NCBI RefSeq assembly: GCF_004363305.1
Contig: NZ_SNZA01000002.1
Span: 434,001-498,000 of the forward strand
Source: Marinomonas communis
Lineage (GTDB): Bacteria; Pseudomonadota; Gammaproteobacteria; Pseudomonadales; Marinomonadaceae
DNA length: 64,000 nucleotides
Direction: 5' to 3'
The notes under the pieces are model-generated. The model saw nothing but the letters and a program-made list of their open reading frames with translations, had not been told where the DNA came from and ran no database searches. The translations under genes were made by a program, and so were the position numbers. How positions within the stretch are numbered: position 1 is the first letter of the stretch; each line of letters starts with the position of its first letter. Of this stretch, positions 26,328 through 34,463 are shown piece by piece.

Positions 26328-26666
26328 TTAGTTGTTAAGAAGAGCGTCTAGTTCCGCCACTTCTTGATGATAGGATGTTTGTGCTGCTTGGTATAAAGCG
26401 GCTAATTGTGATGTTTGTTGCTGTGTCGCCAAGGCTTCTAACTGGGCGAACACTTCTGCGACGCCACTCAGTGCGAGGTTTGAGCTGGCAGACTTTAAGG
26501 AGTGACTCAACTGTTCAATGGTCGCAAAGTCTCCCGTTTCAATCGCGTCACCAAGCGCTAATAGCTTAGGCTCACTGTCTTCTATGTAGCTGCGCTGAAC
26601 CTTCTGCAGTGTCTCTTTGCCGATAATATCGTGTAATGTTTTTAGTTGTACTTGATCGACGGCCAT
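26328..26666 (-). CDS. Stand-alone HPt (histidine phosphotransfer) protein
   Basis: A 112-residue single-domain protein predicted to be a four-helix bundle. The phosphoacceptor histidine is H55 in LSHSLKSASSNLAL, with the conserved lysine at 58, so phosphotransfer capacity appears intact. It should carry phosphate between a receiver and another receiver or kinase in the cytoplasm. It is the last gene of a three-gene leftward unit, 10 bases after a kinase-like gene whose own histidine and receiver aspartate are missing. Its true partners are therefore probably encoded elsewhere. AAGGAC precedes the ATG. Confidence 0.87.
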   Translation of the reverse strand: MAVDQVQLKTLHDIIGKETLQKVQRSYIEDSEPKLLALGDAIETGDFATIEQLSHSLKSASSNLALSGVAEVFAQLEALATQQQTSQLAALYQAAQTSYHQEVAELDALLNN

Positions 26667-26676
26667 TTAAAAGTCC

Positions 26677-28467
26677 TTATCCTAAAATTGTTTGCAGCTG
26701 AACTGGGGTAATAGGGTATTGAAAGCGCCTAACGGACGATAGCTCGGGGTGGGCTTGAGACAGCGCTTGAGAAAGGACTAATTCAACGCCTTGTTCTTGT
26801 AGGTTCATACACCTGTCTCGCTGTTCCGCACTAAGGGGCAAGAGCTGATTAATGAATAAAACTTTGAATGGTAGCTCTTCAGAGAGCATCAAATAATCGC
26901 TCAGTTGGCTTTCTGTGACGCTAGATACTTGACTAATAAAAGGTCGGAGGGCATTGACTAACGCTTGGTCAAGTAACCCACCAGTTTCTAGAACTGCAAT
27001 ATGTGTGTCGTATACAGTGTGTTCAGTGGATCCATCATGAGACTCTTCTATGCCCATGGGTAGATCAATCCAGATCTCAGAGCCCTTGCCTTTTGAGCTA
27101 GTGAAGTGCAGCTCTCCATGTAGTGCACTGATTAAAAAGTGGCAGAAAGTGAACCCCATACCCATTAGTTGGATCTGATTCATGACCGTATTATTCGGGT
27201 TATGGGGGTTGTTACGCAACCCATCTTGAACTGACTCCGGAAGTCCCTCGCCATTGTCACGAATGCTGATCTGCACCATGCGAAGCGCGCGTTGCCGTGA
27301 ACGTTTTGGCAAATTCATAATAGGTAAGGTAGAGGGACGCAATTGGATCAATAGATCTGCTCCCTGACAATAGGGGGCAAGGTGATTGAGTAAAGTGATC
27401 AGTATTTCATGTAGCCGACTGAAGTCGGTTTCAACTTGGTCTGCCAGACGTGAATCTACACAACATAGAGCGCGAATACGGTAAGTAGACATGGTTTGAA
27501 CTAAACTGTCGACACTATGACTCAAGTGTTTACGCAGACTATCTTGGCTGAGTTGAGGCTGTAACTGATTGGCTTCTATCAGAGTGAGGTCGTGATAGCA
27601 GTCCAGCTGTGTCAGCATTTGCTGATGGTTGCTAGTGATCCGCTCTAAAGCGATGCGCAGGTCTTCAGGCAGAGACTGCTGCAGCAACGAGGCACTGCTA
27701 TTTAGAGTCCCCATCAGGGAAGGTTTCAGCTCTGAGCTAATACGCCTTACGATTTCGAATTTAGCCGCTTGGACATCTTTGACCCGCTTTTCCAAGCGAA
27801 GATTACGTTTAAAAGCACGTTCAAGCTTTTTCGAAAGTTTGAAGGTGATCAGCAATAGGGCAGCGGAAAGACCCAGCAAGACCATCGAAATGATTTGAAT
27901 GAACTGAAGCTGCGAATCTAATTCACCTCGTTTACCTGTTACATAATCGTTAGCACCTTGATTGACGATCACGACAAAGTCCGTCACTTGAGAGTCCAAT
28001 GCTCTTAGGCGTTCTACCAAAATGGGTATTTGATCAAGTTTGCCCTGCTCAAGGTGCTCGATGTTTAAACTGATGAGTTCCAACTCACCAGAAATTATGT
28101 TCAGCAGACGCGTGGCACGGCCATTGGCAAAACTTCGAATATGTCGCCCAAGATCTCCTTTACGTAGTAAATCTACACGACTTAACACTAGATCGTATTG
28201 GAAATACGCATTGCCTTGTAAAGGCAGATCCCTTTCAGTGATGCCTGATAGGTAATCCATCAAACGGTATGTCTGCAGTTGTAGCTGCAGTGAATGCCAG
28301 CGGGAGCTATCAAACACTTGACGAGCGTTTAAGCGGGCACTGCTGTCAGCCAGAGGGATCAGCAAAAAGGTCAGCAGTGAAGACACCAGCACACATAACA
28401 GTAATAGCTTTCCAAGCGAACGCTCGAAAAAGGAAATGGGCGGTTGCGTAACATGACCTTTATCCAT
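26677..28467 (-). CDS. Membrane hybrid histidine-kinase-like protein with degenerate catalytic sites (probable pseudokinase)
   Basis: About 596 residues. Two membrane helices (about 20-40 and 190-210) flank a helical extracytoplasmic domain. A coiled coil then leads to a DHp-like helix. There the usual S-H-E-L is S-S-E-L (RRISSELKPSLMGTLN, serine near residue 245), so the phosphoacceptor histidine is absent. In the HATPase_c domain the N-box reads ILITLLNHLAPYC, without the usual asparagines. A G1-like DNGEGLP and a G2-like MGMGFTFCHF remain. The C-terminal 110 residues resemble a receiver, but the Asp position is N540 (VLFINQLLPLS) and the K-P is Y-P. ATG 28467 is preferred to the adjacent TTG. 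It is flanked by genes for a periplasmic SUOX-fold protein and an HPt. Confidence 0.75.
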   Translation of the reverse strand: MDKGHVTQPPISFFERSLGKLLLLCVLVSSLLTFLLIPLADSSARLNARQVFDSSRWHSLQLQLQTYRLMDYLSGITERDLPLQGNAYFQYDLVLSRVDLLRKGDLGRHIRSFANGRATRLLNIISGELELISLNIEHLEQGKLDQIPILVERLRALDSQVTDFVVIVNQGANDYVTGKRGELDSQLQFIQIISMVLLGLSAALLLITFKLSKKLERAFKRNLRLEKRVKDVQAAKFEIVRRISSELKPSLMGTLNSSASLLQQSLPEDLRIALERITSNHQQMLTQLDCYHDLTLIEANQLQPQLSQDSLRKHLSHSVDSLVQTMSTYRIRALCCVDSRLADQVETDFSRLHEILITLLNHLAPYCQGADLLIQLRPSTLPIMNLPKRSRQRALRMVQISIRDNGEGLPESVQDGLRNNPHNPNNTVMNQIQLMGMGFTFCHFLISALHGELHFTSSKGKGSEIWIDLPMGIEESHDGSTEHTVYDTHIAVLETGGLLDQALVNALRPFISQVSSVTESQLSDYLMLSEELPFKVLFINQLLPLSAEQRDRCMNLQEQGVELVLSQALSQAHPELSSVRRFQYPITPVQLQTILG

Positions 28468-28473
28468 CAAATG

Positions 28474-28980
28474 CTATGGCTCCATGACTTTTAAGCTTTG
28501 AATCTGCCAAATGGAACGGCCATAGTATGCTTCATTACGCAACTCTGGATGTTGGTCAAAATTGTAAATGACCATCAATGGTCCCTTGTTGCGGACCGGA
28601 ATCGGCTTGCCATCCATTTCATAGGCGATAATCGTATCCCAGTCTTCGAAATCCGACATCGGGATCTCAGTAATGTATTGGTTAAAAGCGGTTAGACGTA
28701 TCAAGTCACCACGTGACTTCAGCAACGCAAGTAGATCTTTGGGGTTGAAGCCAACATAATGATGCTCACCTTCTTCCCAAGGGTTATGGGTAGTAATTTC
28801 GTGGGCTGGGAGCTGCTTGAGCATGGCTAAATCGAACTGAGCCAATGGGCGCTCTGGGACATTGGTGTGATCGATAGCGCCAGAAACGGTTAATACGACT
28901 CGGCCTGTTGGAGCATCGATGGCAGCAAAAGTTGCACTAGAAAGGCCAAATAGGAGTATCCAAATAGCAAAACGTTTCAT
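28474..28980 (-). CDS. Periplasmic SUOX-fold (molybdopterin-binding-like) protein without cysteines, probable sensor partner
   Basis: 168 residues from the ATG at 28980, with signal peptide MKRFAIWILLFGLSSATFA. An upstream ATG at 29037 would add 19 basic residues and spoil the signal. The mature part resembles the oxidoreductase molybdopterin-binding domain (VGFNPKDLLALLKSRGDLIR, DWDTIIAYEMDGKPIPVRNK, GPLMVIYNFDQHPEL). It contains no cysteine, whereas sulfite-oxidase-type enzymes bind Mo through one, so catalysis is unlikely. The kinase-like gene starts a few bases after its stop codon. The most economical reading is a periplasmic ligand- or redox-sensing partner of that membrane protein. The function is inference. 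Confidence 0.72.
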   Translation of the reverse strand: MKRFAIWILLFGLSSATFAAIDAPTGRVVLTVSGAIDHTNVPERPLAQFDLAMLKQLPAHEITTHNPWEEGEHHYVGFNPKDLLALLKSRGDLIRLTAFNQYITEIPMSDFEDWDTIIAYEMDGKPIPVRNKGPLMVIYNFDQHPELRNEAYYGRSIWQIQSLKVMEP

Positions 28981-29190
28981 CTTTTTAATCCGATGTTTTG
29001 GGTGATGTTTTTTTGATCGACATTTAAAGTGTATCAAATTTCCTTGGATGGGCTAGAACAAATCCCTGTGATCAGGATCAAAAGCAAAAATCTAGAGCCG
29101 TACAGATTGATAATCCCGCCACATTGGAAAATATGCTTAAATAAACGCACCCTTTTAGCTATCAGATGTTTATAAGAGGAAACTCATTTC

Positions 29191-29961
29191 GTGATTACTC
29201 ACCCGTTTAGTGCCATAAGCGCGTTCGCAAAGGCTTTACCTCTATTGCTGTCGCGTCGTTTGCGACTGTTCTTGCTCGCCCCCATACTCGCCAATATTGC
29301 TTTAATGGGCCTTTTGTATACCGTTGCGTTGAGCTATATGGGGATCGCAGTGGATGAGATAATGGGCTATGTCCCTGAATGGATGTCGTTTTTAAACTGG
29401 CTGTTTTATGTCTTGCTAAACATTGCCATTGGTTTGCTGATGTTTTACAGCTTTTCTGTGGGCGTTAATATTTTGGCTGCACCCTTTATGGCGTTTCTCG
29501 CAGAAAAAGTGGAAGAGCACCAAACAGGCAAGCAGTTCGATGAAGATTTTAGTGCCATGGGGCTTATGAAGATTGCAGGGCGAAGCCTGAAGCGAGAGCT
29601 GCAAAAGCTCGCGTATTTTATTCCGCGTTTTTTAGGGCTGTTGCTGTTGTCGTTCATCCCTGTGGTAAACGTGGTGACATCGGTGCTGATTGTGATGTTT
29701 TCTGCGTGGATGTTGGCGTTACAGTACATGGACTACGCTTTTGATAACAATAAAGTGCCGTTTCACGATATGCGTGCTGCACTTCGCGAAAAGCCGCTTC
29801 TATGTTGGACATTCGGCTTTATCGTTATGTTAGGGGTGACCATTCCCTTCTTGAACTTATTTGTCATGCCGATAGCGGCGGTAGCAGCGACCTTGTTATG
29901 GATTAAGTTGTTTAGCGAGCGCTTTGTTAATTATGCGGATTTGCTGTCTCAGACGCGATAG
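29191..29961 (+). CDS. cysZ: CysZ-like sulfate transporter / EI24-domain membrane protein
   Basis: A 256-residue membrane protein starting at GTG with AGAGGA about 10 bases upstream. It has the CysZ arrangement of long hydrophobic hairpins (LFLLAPILANIALMGLLYTV, LFYVLLNIAIGLLMFYSFSV, FLGLLLLSFIPVVNVVTSVL) and the segment NILAAPFMAFLAEKVEEHQT. CysZ proteins move sulfate into the cytoplasm for cysteine synthesis. No cys genes are nearby; the next gene overlaps its stop region with a ribosome-binding site, so the two are co-transcribed. The gene symbol is a family-level call. Confidence 0.82.
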   Translation: MITHPFSAISAFAKALPLLLSRRLRLFLLAPILANIALMGLLYTVALSYMGIAVDEIMGYVPEWMSFLNWLFYVLLNIAIGLLMFYSFSVGVNILAAPFMAFLAEKVEEHQTGKQFDEDFSAMGLMKIAGRSLKRELQKLAYFIPRFLGLLLLSFIPVVNVVTSVLIVMFSAWMLALQYMDYAFDNNKVPFHDMRAALREKPLLCWTFGFIVMLGVTIPFLNLFVMPIAAVAATLLWIKLFSERFVNYADLLSQTR

Positions 29962-29970
29962 GAGCTTATT

Positions 29971-30801
29971 TTGAAAATTTTGGTAGTCGATGATGCTTCG
30001 TTTACTCGAGACCTTATTAAACGCACTCTAAGAAAGCGCTTTCCTTCTGTGACAGTAGAGGAAGCAGTCAATGGCCGAAAGGCGCAGCAACTGCTGCAAA
30101 AAGTGCCATTTGATATGGTGCTTTGTGACTGGGAAATGCCAGAAATGACAGGGGTAGAGCTGCTGCAATGGTGTCGTGAGCAACCTAATTACAAGAAAGA
30201 AGCATTACCCTTTGTGATGATCACCAGCCGTGGCGATAAGTCTCATGTCGTGGAAGCGGTACAGTCGGGTGTGACGGACTATTTGGGAAAGCCATTTTCG
30301 GCAGAGCAACTTATTCAGAAAGTACAGTCGGCGGCAAAACGACACGGTATTGAGAAGAAGCTTGGTGCACCAGCAAAGGCTCCTTCTGGCAGCACAGGCG
30401 GTGTTGCCTCTGGCTCATTAGATGTTTTGATGGCGGGAAATGCTTCGGCTAAGGCTGCTCCGACGCCTAAGATAACTAACCCTGAGGCATCCTCTAAAGA
30501 CGTTAAAATCCCAACCAAAGTACGTTTTGCGGGCAAGGAGTTCCGTTGCATGGTGGTACATTTTGCCAAGGATGAGGCCACTATGTTGATCAAGAGTGAC
30601 GATGTGATTCCAACGGTACTGGATCAAGCGGTCTTGGACTTATCCCATGACAAGCAAGTAAACCGTTTGAATTATTATGTTCAGGCGGTGGCGACCACTG
30701 AGAAGAAAGCTGATTCCGCATTCTTAACCGTCACCTTATCTCTGATTGACCAAGACGCTGAGAAAGAAGCGTTCATTAGTCGTCTATTTCAGTCTTTATA
30801 A
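29971..30801 (+). CDS. Response regulator: CheY-like receiver plus C-terminal PilZ-like domain
   Basis: 276 residues starting at TTG; its AGGAG overlaps the cysZ stop codon. The receiver (residues 1-120) has the acidic pair D7-D8, phosphoacceptor D53 (LCDWEMP) and lysine in YLGKPFS, so it should be phosphorylatable. A low-complexity linker (about 128-170, rich in A, S, G, P) joins a C-terminal beta-rich domain (about 175-276). That domain resembles a PilZ barrel in size and ending (AFISRLFQSL), but the c-di-GMP motifs RxxxR and DxSxxG are not visible. The output is uncertain: perhaps protein binding rather than c-di-GMP binding. No kinase gene is adjacent; PhoR is convergent. Confidence 0.75.
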   Translation: MKILVVDDASFTRDLIKRTLRKRFPSVTVEEAVNGRKAQQLLQKVPFDMVLCDWEMPEMTGVELLQWCREQPNYKKEALPFVMITSRGDKSHVVEAVQSGVTDYLGKPFSAEQLIQKVQSAAKRHGIEKKLGAPAKAPSGSTGGVASGSLDVLMAGNASAKAAPTPKITNPEASSKDVKIPTKVRFAGKEFRCMVVHFAKDEATMLIKSDDVIPTVLDQAVLDLSHDKQVNRLNYYVQAVATTEKKADSAFLTVTLSLIDQDAEKEAFISRLFQSL

Positions 30802-30823
30802 GTGCCAATAGTAGGTGTCCTAT

Positions 30824-30857
30824 TCAGCCGCACCCAGAGAATACTAGAGGCGGCTGA
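30824..30857. repeat. Stem-loop in the convergent region between the response regulator and phoR
   Basis: TCAGCCGC (30824-30831) and GCGGCTGA (30850-30857) form an 8-bp stem with an 18-base loop between two convergent genes. No T-run follows, so termination is uncertain. Confidence 0.5.
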
Positions 30858-30874
30858 TTAGACTGAGAGTCTAT

Positions 30875-32242
30875 TTAAGGCTGAGATGGTTCTTGCTCGA
30901 CGGAAGTAGCGTGACTGTCTGGGGCGTCACTGGCCACGGTTGCGAGTAAGGCTTCTTGGCGCACGCGGTCAGTCGGGAAGTGACAAGAGAATGTACTACC
31001 CACACCAGGCTGGCTGCGGATTTGCAGCTTGGCATTGTGGTGTATCAGTACATGCTTGACGATCGCAAGCCCCAGTCCTGTGCCGCCAGTACCGGACCCT
31101 CGTCCCTTGTCTACTCGGAAGAAACGTTCGGTTAAACGAGGAATATGGCGCGGATCGATACCAAGTCCTTGGTCGTCTACTGAAAAAATGCCACTGAATT
31201 CATTTTGCACCCATTGCACTTCAATGTGACCTCCTTCAGGAGAGTACTTGATAGCGTTGAAGACAAGGTTTGAAAACGCGCTGTAAAGCTCGTTATAGGC
31301 GCCATAGATATAGCTGTTTTCAGGAATATCAAAACTCAGTTTATGGCTGTCAGAAAGCGTTGGTAATGCGGTTTTCTTAATCGTCTCACACAAGTCCTCA
31401 AGCTTTAGCCATTGATGGGCTTCTCGCTTATCGTTGGTCTCTAACCGAGAGAGCAACAATAGGTCTTCAATTAGATGCTCCATACGCAGTGACTGATCGC
31501 TCATATTCACGATACCACGCTGCATGGATTGCGGCAGACTGTCTTTAAACATCGATAATGTTTCAAGGTAGCCTTTGATGACCGTTAAAGGTGTTTTCAG
31601 CTCATGTGAGGCGTTGGCGACAAAGTCTTTACGCATCTGCTCCAGTAGGTGCAAACGTGTCACATCTCGTACGAAAATCAGATGATCGTTTTGATCATAC
31701 AGTGTGGTTTGTACTTCTAGGTACACCCCTTCTTTTGATGGCGACTTCATAACCAAAGGCTCGCCAAAGCGCTTTTGCGTGAAGTATTTAAAGAAGTCTG
31801 GGTTACGCAGAATGTTGGTGATTGGTTGACCTCGGTCCACCGGACGCTGCAAGCCTAATAGCAATCCGGCGGAGTTATTCCACCATTCTAAATTGCCATT
31901 ACTGTCGGCCATGATGACGCCTTCTTTCAGCGCGGCCGTTGAATTTTCGATTCGGTTGAGCGCTTGGCGCATGCGACGCTTAGATTTGCGTTGTTTCTTT
32001 TGCAGACGGTAGACCGCATCGAAAATCTCCCCCCAGATGCCAGTGGCTTCAGGAGGCGCTGCTTTGCCGGAGCGGCGCAGCCAAGAATGAAATTGATACA
32101 ATTGGTACAGCTGCCAATACAGTGTACCGAGTGTATAAATCAAAACGAGTGCGAGAATGTGGCCCAGTACGAAACCGATGGTGATCACAGCCATCAGTCC
32201 AATAATCCATGTAATGAAAGCTCGTTGCCAAGTTCGCTTCAT
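30875..32242 (-). CDS. phoR: Phosphate regulon sensor histidine kinase PhoR
   Basis: A 455-residue kinase with the PhoR layout: two closely spaced N-terminal membrane helices and a charged linker (about 1-75), a PAS domain (about 95-195, ALKEGVIMADSNGNLEWWNN), HisKA with SHELKTPLTVIKGYLETL carrying the phosphoacceptor, and HATPase_c with VFNAIKYSPEG, DQGLGIDPRHIPRLTERFFR and GTGLGLAIVKHVL. It phosphorylates PhoB when phosphate is scarce and is silenced through Pst/PhoU. The C-terminal tail of about 30 residues is variable. It begins 6 bases after phoB. Confidence 0.95.
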   Translation of the reverse strand: MKRTWQRAFITWIIGLMAVITIGFVLGHILALVLIYTLGTLYWQLYQLYQFHSWLRRSGKAAPPEATGIWGEIFDAVYRLQKKQRKSKRRMRQALNRIENSTAALKEGVIMADSNGNLEWWNNSAGLLLGLQRPVDRGQPITNILRNPDFFKYFTQKRFGEPLVMKSPSKEGVYLEVQTTLYDQNDHLIFVRDVTRLHLLEQMRKDFVANASHELKTPLTVIKGYLETLSMFKDSLPQSMQRGIVNMSDQSLRMEHLIEDLLLLSRLETNDKREAHQWLKLEDLCETIKKTALPTLSDSHKLSFDIPENSYIYGAYNELYSAFSNLVFNAIKYSPEGGHIEVQWVQNEFSGIFSVDDQGLGIDPRHIPRLTERFFRVDKGRGSGTGGTGLGLAIVKHVLIHHNAKLQIRSQPGVGSTFSCHFPTDRVRQEALLATVASDAPDSHATSVEQEPSQP

Positions 32243-32248
32243 AAAATC

Positions 32249-32944
32249 TTATGCCGTGCGTTTTGCCGAAAAACGGTAACCTGTTCCGCGGACGGTTTGA
32301 ATCAAAAAGTCATGGGTTTCACCAATGGCTTTACGTAGGCGACGAATATGTACATCAACCGTACGTTCTTCTACGTAAACGTTACCGCCCCAGACTTGAT
32401 CAAGCAACTGTGCGCGAGAATAGGCACGTTCTTGATGTGTCATGAGGAATTTTAACAAACGGTATTCCGTTGGCCCCATTTCGATGGGGGTGGTACCAAT
32501 TGAAACACGCTGGCTGATGGGATCAAGCAATAAGCCTTCTACTTCAATTGGGTCATCGACACCTTGAGGTGTCGCTCGACGAAGCACAGCCTTCAAGCGC
32601 GCGACCAATTCACGTGGTGAGAATGGCTTAGTGATGTAATCATCCGCACCCACTTCGAGGCCTTGGATTTTATTGTCTTCTTCACTTTTCGCAGTCAACA
32701 TAATCACTGGAATTTCTGCTGTCGTCGCATCTTTCTTCAAACGACGAGTGAGCTCGACACCGCTGCCTCCGGGCATCATCCAGTCGACTAAAACCAAGTC
32801 AGGACGATGATCTACGATCATTTCATGCGCCTGTTGGCTATTTTCCGCTTCCATGTATTCATAGCCAGCCATTTCCAGCGCGACGGCTATCATCTCGCGG
32901 ATTGGTGCTTCATCATCAATAATCAGTACTTTTTTACCGGTCAC
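32249..32944 (-). CDS. phoB: Phosphate regulon response regulator PhoB
   Basis: 231 residues from a GTG at 32944, which has GAGGG 8 bases upstream; this places the phosphoacceptor at D54, the same number as in E. coli PhoB. Starts further upstream at 32959 and 32998 are also open, but the latter would lie upstream of the promoter described here. The receiver contains LIIDDEAPIREMI, LVLVDWMMPG and the K in ADDYITKPFSPREL. The OmpR-type winged helix follows (GPTEYRLLKFLMTHQERAYS, RAQLLDQVWG, RTVDVHIRRLRKAI). It activates Pho promoters, including the sites before pstS, pstC and itself in this window. Confidence 0.95.
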   Translation of the reverse strand: MTGKKVLIIDDEAPIREMIAVALEMAGYEYMEAENSQQAHEMIVDHRPDLVLVDWMMPGGSGVELTRRLKKDATTAEIPVIMLTAKSEEDNKIQGLEVGADDYITKPFSPRELVARLKAVLRRATPQGVDDPIEVEGLLLDPISQRVSIGTTPIEMGPTEYRLLKFLMTHQERAYSRAQLLDQVWGGNVYVEERTVDVHIRRLRKAIGETHDFLIQTVRGTGYRFSAKRTA

Positions 32945-32975
32945 AGGACATACCCTCATCTCAGGAACGGTAGAT

Positions 32976-33009
32976 ATTAAAGCCGCTAAATATGACAACT
33001 GTGTTAAAT
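32976..33009 (-). promoter_or_regulatory. Pho box and -10 of the phoB promoter (autoregulation)
   Basis: On the minus strand ATTTAACACAGTTGTCAT (33009-32992) contains TTTAAC and TTGTCAT half-sites 11 bases apart. It is followed by a 10-base spacer and TTTAAT (32981-32976) as -10. This is the same structure as the pstS promoter. The TTGTCAT half also belongs to a 9-bp inverted repeat ATATGACAA/TTGTCATAT spanning 32990-33017. The GTG start lies about 30 bases downstream. Confidence 0.68.
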
Positions 33010-33028
33010 TGTCATATCAGTGCCATAT

Positions 33029-33883
33029 TCAAATGTAATAGCTCAGTAATAATCCTGCAAATAGGCAGTAGCCAACGCGGTTATTATCTAAAAAGGATTT
33101 AAAGCAGGCTTGGCGCTCACGATCTTTGGCTTGCTGGTACTGCTGGTAAAACAGCCAAACAGCGATGAGTAAGCTGATAAAGTAGGGTGCACTTAGCTCA
33201 GCGAGCACCCCAATCCACATCATGAGAGACAAGGTTAATCCTTGTAACACTAATATCACGAATAGGTCATAACGACCAAATAAGATGGCGGTCGATTTAA
33301 TACCTACCTTTAGATCATCTGGGCGATCTGTCATGGCGTAGTAAGTATCGTACGCAATGGTCCAGAAACTATTGGCAACAAATAACATCCATAGTTCAGG
33401 ATCCTGTAAACTACCCCCCTGTGCGCTGTATGCCATCGGAATGGCCCAAGAAAAGGCCAACCCAAGAAACAGTTGCGGTAAGTGAGTGTAACGTTTCATA
33501 AACGGGTAGAGCGCCGCTAGAAACAAGCCAACAAACGACAAAAGAATGGTTTTCCAGTCGGTCAGCAGCACTAATACAAAGCTTAATAATGACAACCCTG
33601 CAAACAATAATAGGGCTTCTTTTTCGCTCACACGGCCCGATGGAAGTGGACGGTTTTTTGTTCGGTCGACAAAACCGTCAACCTTACGGTCAGCAAAGTC
33701 ATTAATGACACAGCCTGCTGAGCGCATACTGAAAACACCCAGTACGAAAATGATGACTAGATGCCATTCAGGCCAGCCATCTGCAGCAAGCCACAGAGCC
33801 CATAATGTTGGCCACATCAGTAGTAAAGAGCCGATCGGTCGATTAAAGCGAGTTAAGTCTGCGTAGTCTTGTAGTTTACTCAT
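33029..33883 (-). CDS. ubiA: 4-hydroxybenzoate octaprenyltransferase UbiA
   Basis: 284 residues from the ATG at 33883 (E. coli UbiA has 290); an upstream in-frame start at 33985 would overlap ubiC and is unlikely. It is a polytopic membrane prenyltransferase with LTRFNRPIGSLLLMWPTLWA, the first Asp-rich motif NDFADRKVDGFVDRTKNRPL and the second, YAMTDRPDDLKVGIKSTAIL. It transfers the polyprenyl tail to 4-hydroxybenzoate, the first committed membrane step of ubiquinone synthesis. It follows ubiC by 19 bases in the same direction. Confidence 0.95.
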   Translation of the reverse strand: MSKLQDYADLTRFNRPIGSLLLMWPTLWALWLAADGWPEWHLVIIFVLGVFSMRSAGCVINDFADRKVDGFVDRTKNRPLPSGRVSEKEALLLFAGLSLLSFVLVLLTDWKTILLSFVGLFLAALYPFMKRYTHLPQLFLGLAFSWAIPMAYSAQGGSLQDPELWMLFVANSFWTIAYDTYYAMTDRPDDLKVGIKSTAILFGRYDLFVILVLQGLTLSLMMWIGVLAELSAPYFISLLIAVWLFYQQYQQAKDRERQACFKSFLDNNRVGYCLFAGLLLSYYI

Positions 33884-33902
33884 GATGTTACATCTTATGG
33901 GT

Positions 33903-34463
33903 TTAAAGTTGTCCTGCGGCTTTGGTTGCTTTGCCGATAGCAGGGTAGAACGCTTCATTGACGAGAATACCTGGGCCAAATTCAATAAATACGGAGCGCC
34001 GTGCCCATAATGCTTCGTGGCTGTTTTGGATCAGGCCAGCAGGCAATTTTACAACTTCTGTTGGGCTGCGTCGCAGGGCTTTAGACTGATAAACATAACC
34101 TCCCAATGGTTGGCTTCCAAGGTAGGGAAGGTATCGCCATGAGCCCTTCAATGAGCGGGCGGGAATAATTGAGCGAGCATAGACGACGGGTTCATTGTCT
34201 AAATACAGAATCACGGAACGAACTCGCGCTGTTTCACGAGACTTGAGACGTAATCGAATACGTTCCCTAGGGGTTGGAGATTGCCAGCGATCTTCGAGTA
34301 CTTCGACACGTAGCTTACCCGCATGTCGAAGCTTAGCGGTGATCGAAAATCGCGTAATTAACCAAGGAAATATGTCTTTGGGTATGGCTGATCGACGAAC
34401 CTGTGCAATGGCGTGCCAGCGATAGTCTAGTTGCTGTGTTTTTTTTGAATCGAGCAGGTTCAT
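33903..34463 (-). CDS. ubiC: Chorismate lyase UbiC
   Basis: 186 residues with the UbiC fold motifs ITRFSITAKLRHAGKLRVEV, RVRSVILYLDNEPVVYARSI, IPARSLKGSWRYLPYLGSQP and a C-terminal SVFIEFGPGILVNEAFYPAI. It removes pyruvate from chorismate to give 4-hydroxybenzoate for UbiA. Its ATG overlaps the stop codon of the HDOD gene (ATGA), so translation is likely coupled. It is slightly longer than E. coli UbiC (165). Confidence 0.93.
   Translation of the reverse strand: MNLLDSKKTQQLDYRWHAIAQVRRSAIPKDIFPWLITRFSITAKLRHAGKLRVEVLEDRWQSPTPRERIRLRLKSRETARVRSVILYLDNEPVVYARSIIPARSLKGSWRYLPYLGSQPLGGYVYQSKALRRSPTEVVKLPAGLIQNSHEALWARRSVFIEFGPGILVNEAFYPAIGKATKAAGQL

Noticed and set aside
32249..32998. phoB starting at 32998 or 32959
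   Set aside because: The GTG at 32944 has a strong ribosome-binding site and puts the phosphoacceptor at D54; the 32998 start would lie upstream of the promoter.
32990..33017. The 9-bp inverted repeat ATATGACAA/TTGTCATAT as an operator for a separate dimeric repressor
   Set aside because: The leftward reading as a Pho box with a 10-base spacer and a -10 box explains the position better; the second arm may be incidental.
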